Shown: positions 40,592 to 50,287 of the stretch, in pieces
How the letters are laid out: the number at the start of each line of letters is the position of its first letter
How positions within the stretch are numbered: the first letter of the stretch is position 1
Assembly (NCBI RefSeq): GCF_010894455.1
Contig: NZ_JAAIXY010000022.1
Coordinates: forward strand, 124,001 to 188,000
Direction of reading: 5' to 3'
Length of the DNA stretch: 64,000 nt
DNA from: Myxococcus eversor
GTDB lineage: Bacteria; Myxococcota; Myxococcia; Myxococcales; Myxococcaceae
Notes under the pieces: generated by a model
The model's input: only the letters and a program-made list of their open reading frames with translations
Told to the model about the DNA's origin: nothing
Database searches by the model: none
Program-made: the position numbers and the translations under genes

Positions 40592-42733
40592 TTGTCATTG
40601 ATTCCAACTCAAGTTCTAAGCTGCTTGGCTTTCGTCGTCACGCTTGTATTGCTGACCACGGGCACCCGGGCAGCCGCAGCGAGGAACCCGCCACCGCCCG
40701 TGATTCTCAGCATCAGCCAGTCCCAGTCAGTCGTGCCCTCACGCGGCACCGTGCAGTTGGTGGCGAGGGCGCGTGATTCCCAGGGCGGGAGGCTCATCTT
40801 CACCTGGACAGCCACGACGGGAGAGCTCGACGAGCCGGTTCACGGCGAGGGCATCAGCGAGGTCACCTGGACCGCTCCGGACTGCATCATCCCCGGCACC
40901 TCTCCCGTGAAGGTCACCGTCACCAACGCACACGGCCTCTCCGCCGAAGTGGACTTCTCCTTCCACGTGGGGCCCACCCTCTACGAGAACCAACAGGCCC
41001 CGTTCGCGACAGGCCAGTTCGAGCGGCCCCTGAACATGGTCCTCACGTCGAACGGGGCGCTCCAGTACCCAAACCCATACCCCGAGCCGTTCGCACTGGG
41101 CGCCGAGAACATCGTCTTCCCCACGGAGCACGACGTCTCGCTCACGTTCCTGAGCCAGACCTCCGTGGCATCTCATTCGATGGGGTGGCTGGACTACGAC
41201 GACGTTGTCGCCCGAGGCTATGTCGATACGAAGGGCACTCCTGACTCCTCCGACGACACCCTGGTGGACACCAACGGCAACGGCATCACGGACTTCCACG
41301 AGGACCTCTACAACCTCGCCCCATTCAACGGCTCCCAGGCGCGCCCCTACGTTGGCAAGGCGCGCCGCTGCCTCCAGACGTTCTACTCGGGTGGCTTCAA
41401 CTACGGCGTGCCGGACCTCGCGCTGAACGCGAGTTGCTCCACGGCCTTCTCGCGGCTCACCCTGGACGATGCCCGGCCGGGACGGACGTCGGAGCGCATC
41501 CCGGTGGATGTCGTCGGCGCCCTCCTCTCCTCCAACGTCCCCAACGGCGCATTCTCCGATGGAGGACTCTTTCCGCGCATTCCCAACCTGCTCGAGCCCG
41601 CCGCGCCCGAGAACGGAAACAAGGGACTGGGGAATCTGCCCTTTCTGCTCACCGACGACGACTCCAACTTCACCACCTTCAAGCGGCTCGCTCCCGTCAA
41701 CGACAGCGACGATTGGTCCGAAGGCATCCCCGACTACGACGTCTCCGCATACACGCCCTCGGGCTTGCGCCGGGCCACCAATCCGGACCCTGGAATCACT
41801 TCGTTCGACCGCACGGTGAAGCTGGGACTCGTCCAGGGTGGCCGGGAGCTCGTCTTCTTCCTCATCGCCTACTACGACCCCACCCATCTTCCGAACGACG
41901 ACGGCACGGTGTACCCGTGTCTCAAGAAGGCCGTGGATGGCCGATGCACACTGCACCTGAGGTCCCCCACGTCCGTCTTCTTCTCGAAGTCACGCTGGAA
42001 TCTGGACCAGGACTCCGTGGGCACCACTCCCGTGGCCGAGCACAACATGGGCTGCATTGCGGACGAGCGATGCACCCCCCAGGACCCCAACAACTACTCC
42101 TGCGCACTGGGCGGGTCGAGTCAGCGGCTCTGCGGCTGGCTGGACGATTCGGCCTACTACCGGCTCCGGACACCTGGCTATGGAAACATCGTCCTGCCCA
42201 AGGAGCGCAGCGGCGTGCTCGCCGCGAGCCACGGCAGCATGCCGCACCTGGAAATTGGGACGGCGACCACGCTTCCTGGAACGTGGCTCCTCGGCTTCGA
42301 GGACCTCAATGGAGGAGGCGACCGGAACTTCAACAACGTGACGTTCCTCCTCAAGGCGAGCTCCACGACAGGGCTCGTGCGCTCCCATGTCCTCAGCGAC
42401 AACGCGCTTGGCCACTGCGCCATCTCTCGCGTGCGCATCGAAAAGGCGGACGGGAATCTACAGAGTTGCCAGACGGCGCCGACGGGCACCGAGTTCTCCT
42501 ATGCCATCGCCACCGACTGCAAGGTGTGCACGGGAGTCTTCTGCCAGCGAAACCCCTCGCCCTCGTGGATGCCGGTTCCCTTCGCCGAGGGACAGTCCTC
42601 AACCATCCTGGACCTCTCGCCGTCCTCGGGGGACCAGCTCTGCTGGAAGGCCACCGTGCGCAGCCTGGATCCGACGTGCCGGCCGGAGCTCTTCCACATG
42701 AACATCGGCTACGAGCTGAACTTCGTGCCCTGA
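40592..42733 (+). CDS. Large secreted protein with Ig/PKD-like and DUF4114 domains
   Basis: The product is 713 residues. The start is a TTG at 40592 with GAGGGGG 6 nt upstream. A signal (LAFVVTLVLLTTGTRAAAA) is followed by an Ig/PKD-like domain (SVVPSRGTVQLVARARDSQG). A large middle region contains a calcium-binding-like VDTNGNGITDFHEDLY. A DUF4114-type motif is seen at LLGFEDLNGGGDRNFNNVTF, where FEDLxGGGDRxFND is the family core, probably a Ca-binding beta-sandwich. Many Cys in the second half suggest disulphides. It is probably a surface or matrix protein. A strong bidirectional hairpin follows. Confidence 0.75.
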   Translation: MSLIPTQVLSCLAFVVTLVLLTTGTRAAAARNPPPPVILSISQSQSVVPSRGTVQLVARARDSQGGRLIFTWTATTGELDEPVHGEGISEVTWTAPDCIIPGTSPVKVTVTNAHGLSAEVDFSFHVGPTLYENQQAPFATGQFERPLNMVLTSNGALQYPNPYPEPFALGAENIVFPTEHDVSLTFLSQTSVASHSMGWLDYDDVVARGYVDTKGTPDSSDDTLVDTNGNGITDFHEDLYNLAPFNGSQARPYVGKARRCLQTFYSGGFNYGVPDLALNASCSTAFSRLTLDDARPGRTSERIPVDVVGALLSSNVPNGAFSDGGLFPRIPNLLEPAAPENGNKGLGNLPFLLTDDDSNFTTFKRLAPVNDSDDWSEGIPDYDVSAYTPSGLRRATNPDPGITSFDRTVKLGLVQGGRELVFFLIAYYDPTHLPNDDGTVYPCLKKAVDGRCTLHLRSPTSVFFSKSRWNLDQDSVGTTPVAEHNMGCIADERCTPQDPNNYSCALGGSSQRLCGWLDDSAYYRLRTPGYGNIVLPKERSGVLAASHGSMPHLEIGTATTLPGTWLLGFEDLNGGGDRNFNNVTFLLKASSTTGLVRSHVLSDNALGHCAISRVRIEKADGNLQSCQTAPTGTEFSYAIATDCKVCTGVFCQRNPSPSWMPVPFAEGQSSTILDLSPSSGDQLCWKATVRSLDPTCRPELFHMNIGYELNFVP

Positions 42734-42763
42734 GTCCAGCTCTCGCGAAACACTGACATGAGG

Positions 42764-42793
42764 CGACGAGTCCCTGCGTACCGGGACTCGTCG
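42764..42793. terminator. Strong bidirectional terminator hairpin
   Basis: CGACGAGTCCC/GGGACTCGTCG is a perfect 11-bp stem with an 8-nt loop, located between convergent genes ending at 42733 and 42798. Confidence 0.75.
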
Positions 42794-42797
42794 TCCA

Positions 42798-43745
42798 TCA
42801 AGGCTTCGATTCCGCCACGGAGGAGCCCGCGGGCTTCACTGCGGAATAGACGCCGTCGTTGAGCTGATAGCGCGTCTGCTCCTTCGTCGTCTGCTCCTTG
42901 CCGGTCTCCTCATCCACGTCATCCACCGTGGTCCGCACCACCGTGGCCTGCTTCTTCCCGGCATGGAAGGAGACCTTGAACTTGGAGCTGTTCGGAGGGT
43001 CCGACAGGCCGACCAGGCCCAGCGCCACCTTCGCCTTGCCCAGCACGCCCTTCTTCTTCCCCTGCCCCGTGTAGCTCACGTACGTGGTGCTGAAGTCGGC
43101 GCACGCCTCCGGCATCGAATCCACCTGCAACAGGACGACGCCCGCCTTCTTCGCGGGGACGAGCTTCACCTCCGCCCGGCCTCCACTCACGCTGAGGTAG
43201 CCCTCGCCCGAGGGCGAGACGTCCACGCTGCTCACCCGTCGCGGCGGCTTCACGTTCGGCTCCAGGACGCGGACGCGAATCTTGAAGTCTCCACTCATCA
43301 CCACCGTGGCGACCTCCTTCTCCCCGTCCCCGTCGAAGTCCTCCTCGAAGCGGAACGGCGTCAGCGTGTTGCCGAAGAGCCAGCCCTTGGAGACCACGTC
43401 GTCCGCGGCATCGGCCGTGCCCTTCGCGTCCACGTACTCCACCGAGTACCAGTGGTTGACGTACTCCCCCACCTTCAGACGCTCCTTGCCCTTCTCCAAT
43501 ACCCGCACGGCCGCGCCCAGGGGCAGCGTGGCGACCACCGCGCCTTCAGCCGAGGCGGTCTGCCGGAGGTTCGCTTCATCCACGCCCACGTAGAGGGGCT
43601 CCTTCATTTCGGAAGGCTCCCACTCCGTGAAGGAGTAGCTCTCCAGGGTGCGCTGCTCGCCCTCCTCCACCGTCGCGGCGGTGTAGTGGATGTCGGGCAC
43701 GGGCGTCTGCGACAGGAGCAGCGACAGCATCAAGCCGGGCGTCAT
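42798..43745 (-). CDS. Exported SH3-domain protein
   Basis: The product is 315 residues from the ATG at 43745 (MTPGLMLSLLLSQ; a second ATG is at 43730). The short hydrophobic N-terminus could be a signal peptide. Residues 50-125 look like a bacterial SH3 domain (LYVGVDEANLRQTASAEGAV, LPLGAAVRVLEKGKERLKVG, NHWYSVEYVD, SKGWLFGNTLTPF). A DFDGDGEKEVATVVMSGDF segment follows, as in VCBS-like beta-propeller blades, then a Lys-rich beta region. SH3 modules of this kind bind cell-wall peptides. The function is unknown. Confidence 0.7.
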   Translation of the reverse strand: MTPGLMLSLLLSQTPVPDIHYTAATVEEGEQRTLESYSFTEWEPSEMKEPLYVGVDEANLRQTASAEGAVVATLPLGAAVRVLEKGKERLKVGEYVNHWYSVEYVDAKGTADAADDVVSKGWLFGNTLTPFRFEEDFDGDGEKEVATVVMSGDFKIRVRVLEPNVKPPRRVSSVDVSPSGEGYLSVSGGRAEVKLVPAKKAGVVLLQVDSMPEACADFSTTYVSYTGQGKKKGVLGKAKVALGLVGLSDPPNSSKFKVSFHAGKKQATVVRTTVDDVDEETGKEQTTKEQTRYQLNDGVYSAVKPAGSSVAESKP

Positions 43746-43973
43746 CGGAAACCATCCATCCAGGGCAAGAATGAGCAGGGCCCTTTCTGCGACAACCCGC
43801 GCCTCCGAATCAAGGCATCCCCCCGATTCCCAATTCCTCGCATTCGCCTGGGGCACATCCGCCCCCATCCCACGGAGCCTGAGCGGCGGGGTCGCATACC
43901 GGACGGCCGGGGTGGCCTGCCGCCCTCGCTTCGACACCGCGTCGCATGACACCCACGTCCGCGAAGCGTTAGC

Positions 43974-45473
43974 GTGGCGCGGGTGATCAGCCGCGCCCTG
44001 CCCCTCTCCCTGTTGCTGGCCTCCTCCCTGCTGTCCGGCTGTCGCCATGCACAGCACCCCGAAGCGCGCACCGTGGGCTCGGTGGCGAGCAGCCTCTTCG
44101 CCACCCTGGAGGACGAGGGTGCGCTCGCGAGCGCCTTCGTGCTGGACGCTCGAACCGGTGAGCCGCTGTACGCGCACCGTGAGCACGTCCGCCTGCTGCC
44201 CGCGTCCACCATGAAGGTCGTCTCCACCGCGTCGGTGCTCTCCGCGCTCGGGGCGGACTTCCGCTTCCAGACGCCGGTGACGCTGGAGGGCACGCTGACA
44301 AACGGGCTCTACCTCGGAGACCTCGTGGTGGACCCGTCGGGCGACCCGTCACTGGGCTCGTGGCGCTTTCCGGAGACGGCGCTGGCCTGCGAGCAGGTCG
44401 CGGACGCGCTCCAGGCGCGCGGTGTCCAGCAGTGGCGCGGACAGGTGCGCGTGCGCGGGACCGACGACGTGGAGGCCGCCTTCGGTCCGGGCTGGGCCTG
44501 GGACGACGCCGCCTATGCGTACAGCGCCGCGCCCACGCCCTTCGTCTTCCGGGAGAACGTGGTGGACCTCGCGCTGTCTCGCGCGGACGGCGCCGACTGC
44601 GCGCTGCCTCCCACCGTGCAGCTCACCCCCGCCTTCGCCACCCTCTCCGCCATCGTCCGCGTGGACGCGAACGCGGAGCGCGCCAGCCTCTCCTGCACGC
44701 GCCAGCGCGGCGCCCCGGGCGTGCGCTGTGTGTGGCGCTCTCCCGTCAACCAGTGCCCCCGCTCCGCCGCCGTGAGGCTCTCCGTGGACGAGCCCCAGAT
44801 CCTCTTCTCCGCCTGCGTGGAGGAGGCCCTGCTCAAGCGCGGCATCCCCCGGCTCCCCGCCACCCTGGAGGCCCCCGGCCCCCTGCGTCCGCCCGTGCCG
44901 GAGCCGCTCGTGACGCTGGTCAGCCCGCCCCTGTCGGAGCTGGTGAAGGCCACCAACAAGGAGTCCCTCAACCTCTACGCGGAGCGCCTGGGCCTGCGCT
45001 TCGCTCGCGAGAGAAGCGGCACGGAGGGCTACGCCACGCTGAGCACCGCGCTCGCGGACGAGCTCACCCGTCGCGGCATCCCCGCTCGCGACTTGCGCCC
45101 CGTCGATGGCAGCGGCCTGTCCCGCTACAACCTGGCCACGGCACGAGGCCTGGCGCGCGTGCTCTTCACCAGCCTGCGAGAGCCTTACGGTGACGCGCTG
45201 GTGGACAGCCTGCCCGTGGCCGGCGTCGACGGCACGCTGGCCACCCGCCCCGTCACGCCCCTCACCGCGGGCCGCATCCGCGCCAAGACGGGCACGCTCT
45301 CCGGCCAGAAGTGCTTCGCGGGCGTGGTGGACCGACCCGGCGACGCCGAGCATCCCCGCGTCGTCTTCGCCCTGATGCTCGGCAACATGGACGAGAGCAC
45401 CGCCCTCCCCGCCAATGAGGCCTTCGACCGCTTCGCCGCCGCGCTGGTGGAGCTGCCCCTGCGCGCGCCCTGA
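43974..45473 (+). CDS. dacB: D-alanyl-D-alanine carboxypeptidase/endopeptidase, PBP4 (S13) type
   Basis: The product is 499 residues, with a start at the GTG at 43974 or 43983. A lipobox (ASSLLSGC, Cys23) indicates a lipoprotein, unusual for the soluble PBP4 group. The Ser-x-x-Lys active site is Ser78/Lys81 in LLPASTMKVVST. The second motif is DGSGLSRYN and the third is AKTGTLSGQ. The large insert typical of S13 enzymes lies between the first and second motifs (residues about 85-330). The enzyme trims D-Ala from or cuts cross-links in peptidoglycan. Confidence 0.92.
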   Translation: MARVISRALPLSLLLASSLLSGCRHAQHPEARTVGSVASSLFATLEDEGALASAFVLDARTGEPLYAHREHVRLLPASTMKVVSTASVLSALGADFRFQTPVTLEGTLTNGLYLGDLVVDPSGDPSLGSWRFPETALACEQVADALQARGVQQWRGQVRVRGTDDVEAAFGPGWAWDDAAYAYSAAPTPFVFRENVVDLALSRADGADCALPPTVQLTPAFATLSAIVRVDANAERASLSCTRQRGAPGVRCVWRSPVNQCPRSAAVRLSVDEPQILFSACVEEALLKRGIPRLPATLEAPGPLRPPVPEPLVTLVSPPLSELVKATNKESLNLYAERLGLRFARERSGTEGYATLSTALADELTRRGIPARDLRPVDGSGLSRYNLATARGLARVLFTSLREPYGDALVDSLPVAGVDGTLATRPVTPLTAGRIRAKTGTLSGQKCFAGVVDRPGDAEHPRVVFALMLGNMDESTALPANEAFDRFAAALVELPLRAP

Positions 45474-45633
45474 CGTGGGGCGTCCTCGAATTCCCCGGCG
45501 GGTTTGACGCACCGCACGCCTGGCGGCAACCCGAGGGAACACCCGTCCCATCACGACATTCCCCTGTCGGGAAGAGCGCCATGGGAGATGGGACGTGGCA
45601 GGCTGCGCCCGCTTTCCCATCCTCGAGGTGAAC

Positions 45634-47811
45634 ATGAAGCTGACAACCGCAATGGCCGCGGCGGCACTGCTGCTGCCACTCACGTCCCCGGCCGCCGGCA
45701 AGGGCGCGTCCAAGCCGCCCGTCACCGAGAAGCAGGAGGTCGTCGACACCTACCACGGCACGGAGGTGAAGGACCCCTACCAGTGGTTGGAGGCCACCGA
45801 CGACGCGAAGGTGAAGCAGTGGAACGACGGGCAGAACGCCCACACGCGAGCCATCCTGGACAAGCTGCCGGGCCGCGAGGGCATCCGTCAGCGCGTCTCC
45901 GAGCTCTTGTCCTGGAAGTCCCCGGGCTACGGGGGACTGACGGAGGCCAACGGCACTCTCGTCGGCATCAAGATGCAGCCGCCCCGGCAGCAGCCGTACG
46001 TGGTGGTCATCGGCTCCCCGGACGACACGTCGAAGGAGCGCTCACTGCTGGACCCCATGGTCATCGACCCGTCGGGTCACACCACCATCGACTTCATCGA
46101 GCCCACGCTGGACGGCAAGAAGCTGGCGGTGTCGCTGTCGAAGAACGGCACGGAGAGCGGTGACGTCTCCGTCTACGACGTGGCCACGGGCAAGCCGCTG
46201 CCGAACGAGGTGGTGCCCCGCGTCAACGGCGGCACGGCGGGCGGTGGGCTCGCGTGGAACGCGGACGGGACGGGCTACTTCTACACCCGCTATCCGCGCG
46301 GCGAGGAGCGTCCCGCGGCGGACCGCGACTTCTTCCAGCAGGTGTACTTCCACAAGCTGGGCACGCCCACGGAGCAGGACACGTACGCGCTGGGCAAGGA
46401 CTTCCCGCGCATCGCCATGACGGAGCTGGAGACGTCGCCCGATGGCAAGTACGTCAAGGCGATGGTCGCCAACGGCGACGGCGGCGAGTTCATGCTGTAC
46501 CTCCACGGCCCCGACGGGAAGTGGACGCAGGTGACGAAGTTCGCGGACAAGGTCATCCGCGCCCGGTTCGGCCACGACGGCGCCCTCTACCTGCTCAGCC
46601 GGCAGGACACGCCGCGCGGCAAGGTGCTGCGCCTGGCGCTGGCCACGCCGACGCTGGACAAGGCCACGGTGCTGCTGCCCGAGGGTGAGGCCAGCGTCCA
46701 GGGCTTCTTCCCGACGAAGTCGCGGCTGTATGTGAGCGAGCAGCTCGGCGGCCCGTCGCAGCTGCGCATGGTGGACCTGAAGGGCAAGGACCTGGGCCTG
46801 GTCCCCACCCCGCCGGTGTCCTCGGTGGGCGGACTGGTGAGCGCGGGTGGCGACGACATCTACTTCAGCAACTCCAGCTTCGTGCAGCCGCAGGCCTGGT
46901 ACCGCTTCACCGCCGCGGACGGCAAGGTGACCAAGACGGCCCTGGCCAAGACCTCGCCGCTGGACGTCAGTGACGTGGAGGTGGTGCGCGCCGAGGCCAC
47001 GTCGAAGGACGGCACCAAGGTCCCCCTCACCATCCTCAAGAAGAAGGGCACGAAGCTCAACGGCAACAACCCCACGCTGCTCACCGGCTACGGCGGCTTC
47101 AACATCTCCATCAGCCCGGGCTTCAGCCCGCTGGCGGGCCTGTGGCTGGAGCAGGGCGGCGTCTACGCCATCGCCAACCTGCGCGGCGGTTCGGAGTTCG
47201 GCGAGAAGTGGCACGCCGAGGGCTCGCTGACGAAGAAGCAGAACGTCTTCGACGACTTCTACGCCTGCGCGAAGCTGCTGGTGGACCAGAAGTACACGCA
47301 GCCCAAGAAGCTGGCCATCCAGGGCGGCAGCAACGGCGGACTGCTGATGGGCGCCGTCGTCACCCAGCACCCGGAGGCGTACGGCGCCGTGGTGGCCCGC
47401 GTGGGCCTCTACGACATGCTGCGCTCGGAGCGCACGTCCAACGGCCAGTTCAACGTCACCGAGTACGGCACGGTGAAGGACCCCGAGCAGTTCAAGGCGC
47501 TCTTGGCGTACTCGCCCGTCCACAACGTGAAGGACGGCGTGAAGTACCCGCCCGTGCTCTTCACCTCCGGCGCCAATGACCCGCGCGTGGACCCGTTCCA
47601 CTCGCGGAAGATGGTCGCCCGGATGCAGACGGCCACGTCGGCCAAGAACCCCATCCTCCTGCGCGCCGACGCGGAGACGGGCCACGGCTCCGGCACCCCG
47701 CTCAACTCCCGCATCGAGGAGGAGGTGGACGCGTACTCCTTCATCTTCAGCCAGCTCGGCGTGAAGTACCTGCCGCCCGCGAAGAAGGTGGCGGCGCCCA
47801 AGCCGCAGTAG
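45634..47811 (+). CDS. Prolyl oligopeptidase (S9A), exported
   Basis: The product is 725 residues from the ATG at 45634 (GAGG 6 nt upstream). A signal peptide (MKLTTAMAAAALLLPLTSPA) points to the periplasm or outside. The N-terminal PYQWLEATDD and a seven-blade propeller region precede the alpha/beta-hydrolase domain. The catalytic triad is Ser566 in IQGGSNGGLL, Asp649 in SGANDPRVDPFHS and His684 in ETGHGSGTPL. The segments YGGFNISISPGFSPL and NLRGGSEFGEKWHAEG are family hallmarks. It cleaves after Pro in short peptides; the Myxococcus xanthus enzyme is a studied relative. Confidence 0.95.
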   Translation: MKLTTAMAAAALLLPLTSPAAGKGASKPPVTEKQEVVDTYHGTEVKDPYQWLEATDDAKVKQWNDGQNAHTRAILDKLPGREGIRQRVSELLSWKSPGYGGLTEANGTLVGIKMQPPRQQPYVVVIGSPDDTSKERSLLDPMVIDPSGHTTIDFIEPTLDGKKLAVSLSKNGTESGDVSVYDVATGKPLPNEVVPRVNGGTAGGGLAWNADGTGYFYTRYPRGEERPAADRDFFQQVYFHKLGTPTEQDTYALGKDFPRIAMTELETSPDGKYVKAMVANGDGGEFMLYLHGPDGKWTQVTKFADKVIRARFGHDGALYLLSRQDTPRGKVLRLALATPTLDKATVLLPEGEASVQGFFPTKSRLYVSEQLGGPSQLRMVDLKGKDLGLVPTPPVSSVGGLVSAGGDDIYFSNSSFVQPQAWYRFTAADGKVTKTALAKTSPLDVSDVEVVRAEATSKDGTKVPLTILKKKGTKLNGNNPTLLTGYGGFNISISPGFSPLAGLWLEQGGVYAIANLRGGSEFGEKWHAEGSLTKKQNVFDDFYACAKLLVDQKYTQPKKLAIQGGSNGGLLMGAVVTQHPEAYGAVVARVGLYDMLRSERTSNGQFNVTEYGTVKDPEQFKALLAYSPVHNVKDGVKYPPVLFTSGANDPRVDPFHSRKMVARMQTATSAKNPILLRADAETGHGSGTPLNSRIEEEVDAYSFIFSQLGVKYLPPAKKVAAPKPQ

Positions 47812-47835
47812 CGCGCCGCGCCTTCGCGCTGTCGT

Positions 47836-47884
47836 GAGGCCCGCCTGGGCCCGGAGGAGATACTCCGGGCTCTCGGCGGGCCTC
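47836..47884 (+). terminator. Long two-part hairpin after the prolyl oligopeptidase gene
   Basis: The outer stem GAGGCCCGCC/GGCGGGCCTC encloses an inner stem CCCGGAG/CTCCGGG. It begins 24 nt after the stop codon. Confidence 0.65.
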
Positions 47885-47948
47885 GTCATGTCGAACGGCG
47901 CCCACGGACACCTGGAGCGTCAACGCGCGCGGTGACAGATTGCGCGGC

Positions 47949-49040
47949 ATGGACCTGCTCCCGCTCGAAGCGCTCACGACTCCCGCCGCCCTCGTGGACC
48001 TGGACCGCGTGGAGGCCAATCTGAGGCGCGTGGCCGCGTACTCGCGCGAGCACCGCCTGCACTGGCGCCCCCACACGAAGACGCACAAGACCGCGGAGCT
48101 CACCGCGCTCCAGCTCGCCGCCGGAGCCGTGGGCGTCACCGTCGCCACCCCGCGCGAAGCCGAGCTCATGGCCACCGTCTCCGATGACGTGCTGCTGGCC
48201 TATCCCCCCGTGGGCACAGGCAGGCTCGCGCGGCTCATGGCCCTGCCCCGCGGCACGAGCCTCACGGTGGCGCTCGACTCGGCGGAGGTGCTCGAGGGCT
48301 TGATTCGCGCGGCCCATGACGCGGGCCGCACCGTGGGCGTGCTGGTGGAGCTGGACCTGGGCATGCGTCGCGTGGGCGTGCAGACGCCGGCCGACGCCGT
48401 GGCCCTGGCCCGTCGAATCAGCGCCATGCCCTCCGTGACGTACCGAGGCGTCATCTTCTATCCGGGCCACGTGCGCGCGCCGGTGGAGCAACAGGAATCC
48501 GCGGTGAGGGAGCAGGCCGCGCGGGTGCGTGAGTTCGTGGACGCGCTCGCCGCCGAGGGCCTCCGCCCCGAAGTCGTGAGCGGAGGCTCCACGCCCATGT
48601 TGTGGCGCTCACACGAGGTGGAAGGCCTGACGGAGATCCGCCCGGGAATCAACGTGCTGAATGACCGCAACACCGCCGCGCTCGGCGCGTGCGCGTGGAG
48701 CGACTGTGCCTTCTCCGTCCTCACGACGGTGGTGAGCACCGCCGTCCCCGGACAGGTGGTGGTCGACGCGGGCTCCAAGGCCCTGGCCAAGGAAGAAGGA
48801 CTCGCGCCGGCGGGCGGCTACGGCGCCCTGCTGGACAGGCCGGAGCTCGTCGTCCGGAGCGTCTCCGAGGAGCACGGCCTGCTCGACGTCTCCAACACAT
48901 CCTGGCGTCCCCGCGTGGGAGACCGCCTGCGCGTCGTCCCCAACCACGTCTGCGCCGCCGTCAACCTGCACGAACGGCTGCACGTCCTGCGCGGCGACAC
49001 CGTGACGGCCAACTGGCCCGTCGCCGCGCGCGGCTGGTAG
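47949..49040 (+). CDS. D-threonine aldolase/D-serine dehydratase-like PLP enzyme
   Basis: The product is 363 residues from the ATG at 47949. It has an alanine-racemase-like barrel: TPAALVDLDRVEANLRRVA, then HWRPHTKTHKTAE with the PLP-binding Lys, VELDLGMRRVGVQ, VVSGGSTPMLWRS and IRPGINVLNDRN. The C-terminal VPNHVCAAVNLHE has the His-x-Cys pair that binds zinc in eukaryote-type D-serine dehydratase and D-threonine aldolase. It cleaves or dehydrates a D-beta-hydroxy amino acid. With the deacylase and oxidase near 20 kb this is a third enzyme for D-amino acids in the window. Confidence 0.9.
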   Translation: MDLLPLEALTTPAALVDLDRVEANLRRVAAYSREHRLHWRPHTKTHKTAELTALQLAAGAVGVTVATPREAELMATVSDDVLLAYPPVGTGRLARLMALPRGTSLTVALDSAEVLEGLIRAAHDAGRTVGVLVELDLGMRRVGVQTPADAVALARRISAMPSVTYRGVIFYPGHVRAPVEQQESAVREQAARVREFVDALAAEGLRPEVVSGGSTPMLWRSHEVEGLTEIRPGINVLNDRNTAALGACAWSDCAFSVLTTVVSTAVPGQVVVDAGSKALAKEEGLAPAGGYGALLDRPELVVRSVSEEHGLLDVSNTSWRPRVGDRLRVVPNHVCAAVNLHERLHVLRGDTVTANWPVAARGW

Positions 49041-49046
49041 TCCGCC

Positions 49047-50048
49047 TCACACCAGCTTGTCGAGCCGCCCCAGCTCCCGCGAGAGCATCGACTCCAGGTC
49101 GCGGATGTTGCGGTAGACGATGCACCGGTAGGACGCGACGTCGAAGCGCAGCTCCTTCACGTCGCGGACCAGGAGCAGCGTGGGCCGCCCCTTGCCCCAC
49201 GCATAGCCGACCTCCAGGTACACGTTGGGGTTGGCCAGCGACAGGTCCGCGATGACGACCTTCGCCGTGTCGATGCGCTCCTTGATGCGCTGGATGATGG
49301 GTCCATCGAACACGGCCTGATCCACGCGCTCGCACAACAGCCCCGCCGCATTCACCGGCCCCTGGATGCCGTAGTGGTACGTGTCCTCCAGCTCGGGCGC
49401 GAAGGGCATGGCCACGAAGGCATGCGGCTTCGCCATGGACACCGTGCCCGCGCTCGCCATGGACGGCGCCTGCACGAAGGCGCTGTTGCGCCGCACCCGG
49501 AAGCCGCCTCCCGGCAACGGCTCCACGCCGGGCGTTCCCCCCAGGCCCCGCTCCAGCGTCTTGCGCAGCCGCAGCGCGCGGCGCATGTCCAGCTCCACCA
49601 CCGTGAAGCGCTCCAACCCCTTGGGGCCCGTGCCGCGCTGGAAGGCCTCGATGAGCCCGCCCACGAAGGCCAGCACCGCCTCGTCCTCGTCCAGCCCGTA
49701 GTTGGGGCCGTGCACCGTGCCCGCCGCGTGCTTCAGGTGGGGCTGCGCCTCCAACGCCTTCAGCGCGCGCAGGGTGAATTGGCGTATCTCGTGGTAGCCG
49801 AACGCGCCCAGGCGAACCGTGCCCACGAAGAGCGCCAGGGGCGAGGCCAGCGCGCCGCGCGTCTCCAGGAAGCGGTGCTCACCCGGCTGGACCGCCAGTT
49901 GCTCGGGCGCCACCCCCGCGGCCGCCAGTCGCCGCGAGGCCTCGCCGGAGGCGCCGTACAGCCTTTGTGCATATTTGAACAAGGCAACGTCTGCCTTCAT
50001 CTCGGTGACGTCACCCACTTCCAGCACCACGTCGAGAGCCGCGCTCAT
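49047..50048 (-). CDS. Macro-like domain fused to TIR/deoxyribosyltransferase-like domain
   Basis: The product is 333 residues from the ATG at 50048. Residues 1-175 resemble a macro or M17-N-type fold (VVLEVGDVTEMKADVALFKY, GTVHGPNYGLDEDEAVLAFV, ERFTVVELDMRRALRLRKTL). Residues 208-333 form a nucleoside 2-deoxyribosyltransferase/TIR-like domain: HAFVAMPFAPELEDTYHYG, IIQRIKERIDTAKVVIADLS and NPNVYLEVGYAWGKGRPT, with Glu279 at the usual catalytic position. Such domains can hydrolyse or transfer from NAD-like nucleotides, and macro domains bind ADP-ribose. A nucleotide-signalling or immunity role is inferred. It converges with the D-threonine aldolase-like gene (6-nt gap). Confidence 0.72.
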   Translation of the reverse strand: MSAALDVVLEVGDVTEMKADVALFKYAQRLYGASGEASRRLAAAGVAPEQLAVQPGEHRFLETRGALASPLALFVGTVRLGAFGYHEIRQFTLRALKALEAQPHLKHAAGTVHGPNYGLDEDEAVLAFVGGLIEAFQRGTGPKGLERFTVVELDMRRALRLRKTLERGLGGTPGVEPLPGGGFRVRRNSAFVQAPSMASAGTVSMAKPHAFVAMPFAPELEDTYHYGIQGPVNAAGLLCERVDQAVFDGPIIQRIKERIDTAKVVIADLSLANPNVYLEVGYAWGKGRPTLLLVRDVKELRFDVASYRCIVYRNIRDLESMLSRELGRLDKLV

Positions 50049-50241
50049 CCCTCGACTGTAGGGCCGTCGACTGTCCGTACCCAACCCGGAACCCAACGGT
50101 CCAATCGCGAACGGGTGCCTGGGGACCCCCATGGTCCTAAGACTCGGGGTATGACCAGTCTAAAGAACTCCATTCGCATTGTGATATGGAGCCTTGCGCA
50201 CCCCGGAACACCCGGGGAACCCCACATCCCCTGAGGGGCGG

Positions 50242-50269
50242 TCCTGACTCAAAGTCTTTCAAGTCAGGA
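50242..50269 (+). promoter_or_regulatory. 5'-UTR hairpin before the StyA-like gene
   Basis: TCCTGACT/AGTCAGGA is an 8-bp stem with a 12-nt loop, ending 6 nt before the AAGGAG ribosome-binding site. It may affect translation or be an operator. Confidence 0.4.
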
Positions 50270-50287
50270 AATGTGAAGGAGAGACAG

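Noticed and set aside
45585..45612. Sigma-54-like GTGGCAGGCTGC before the prolyl oligopeptidase gene
   Set aside because: The GG and GC elements do not have the required TTGC and spacing.
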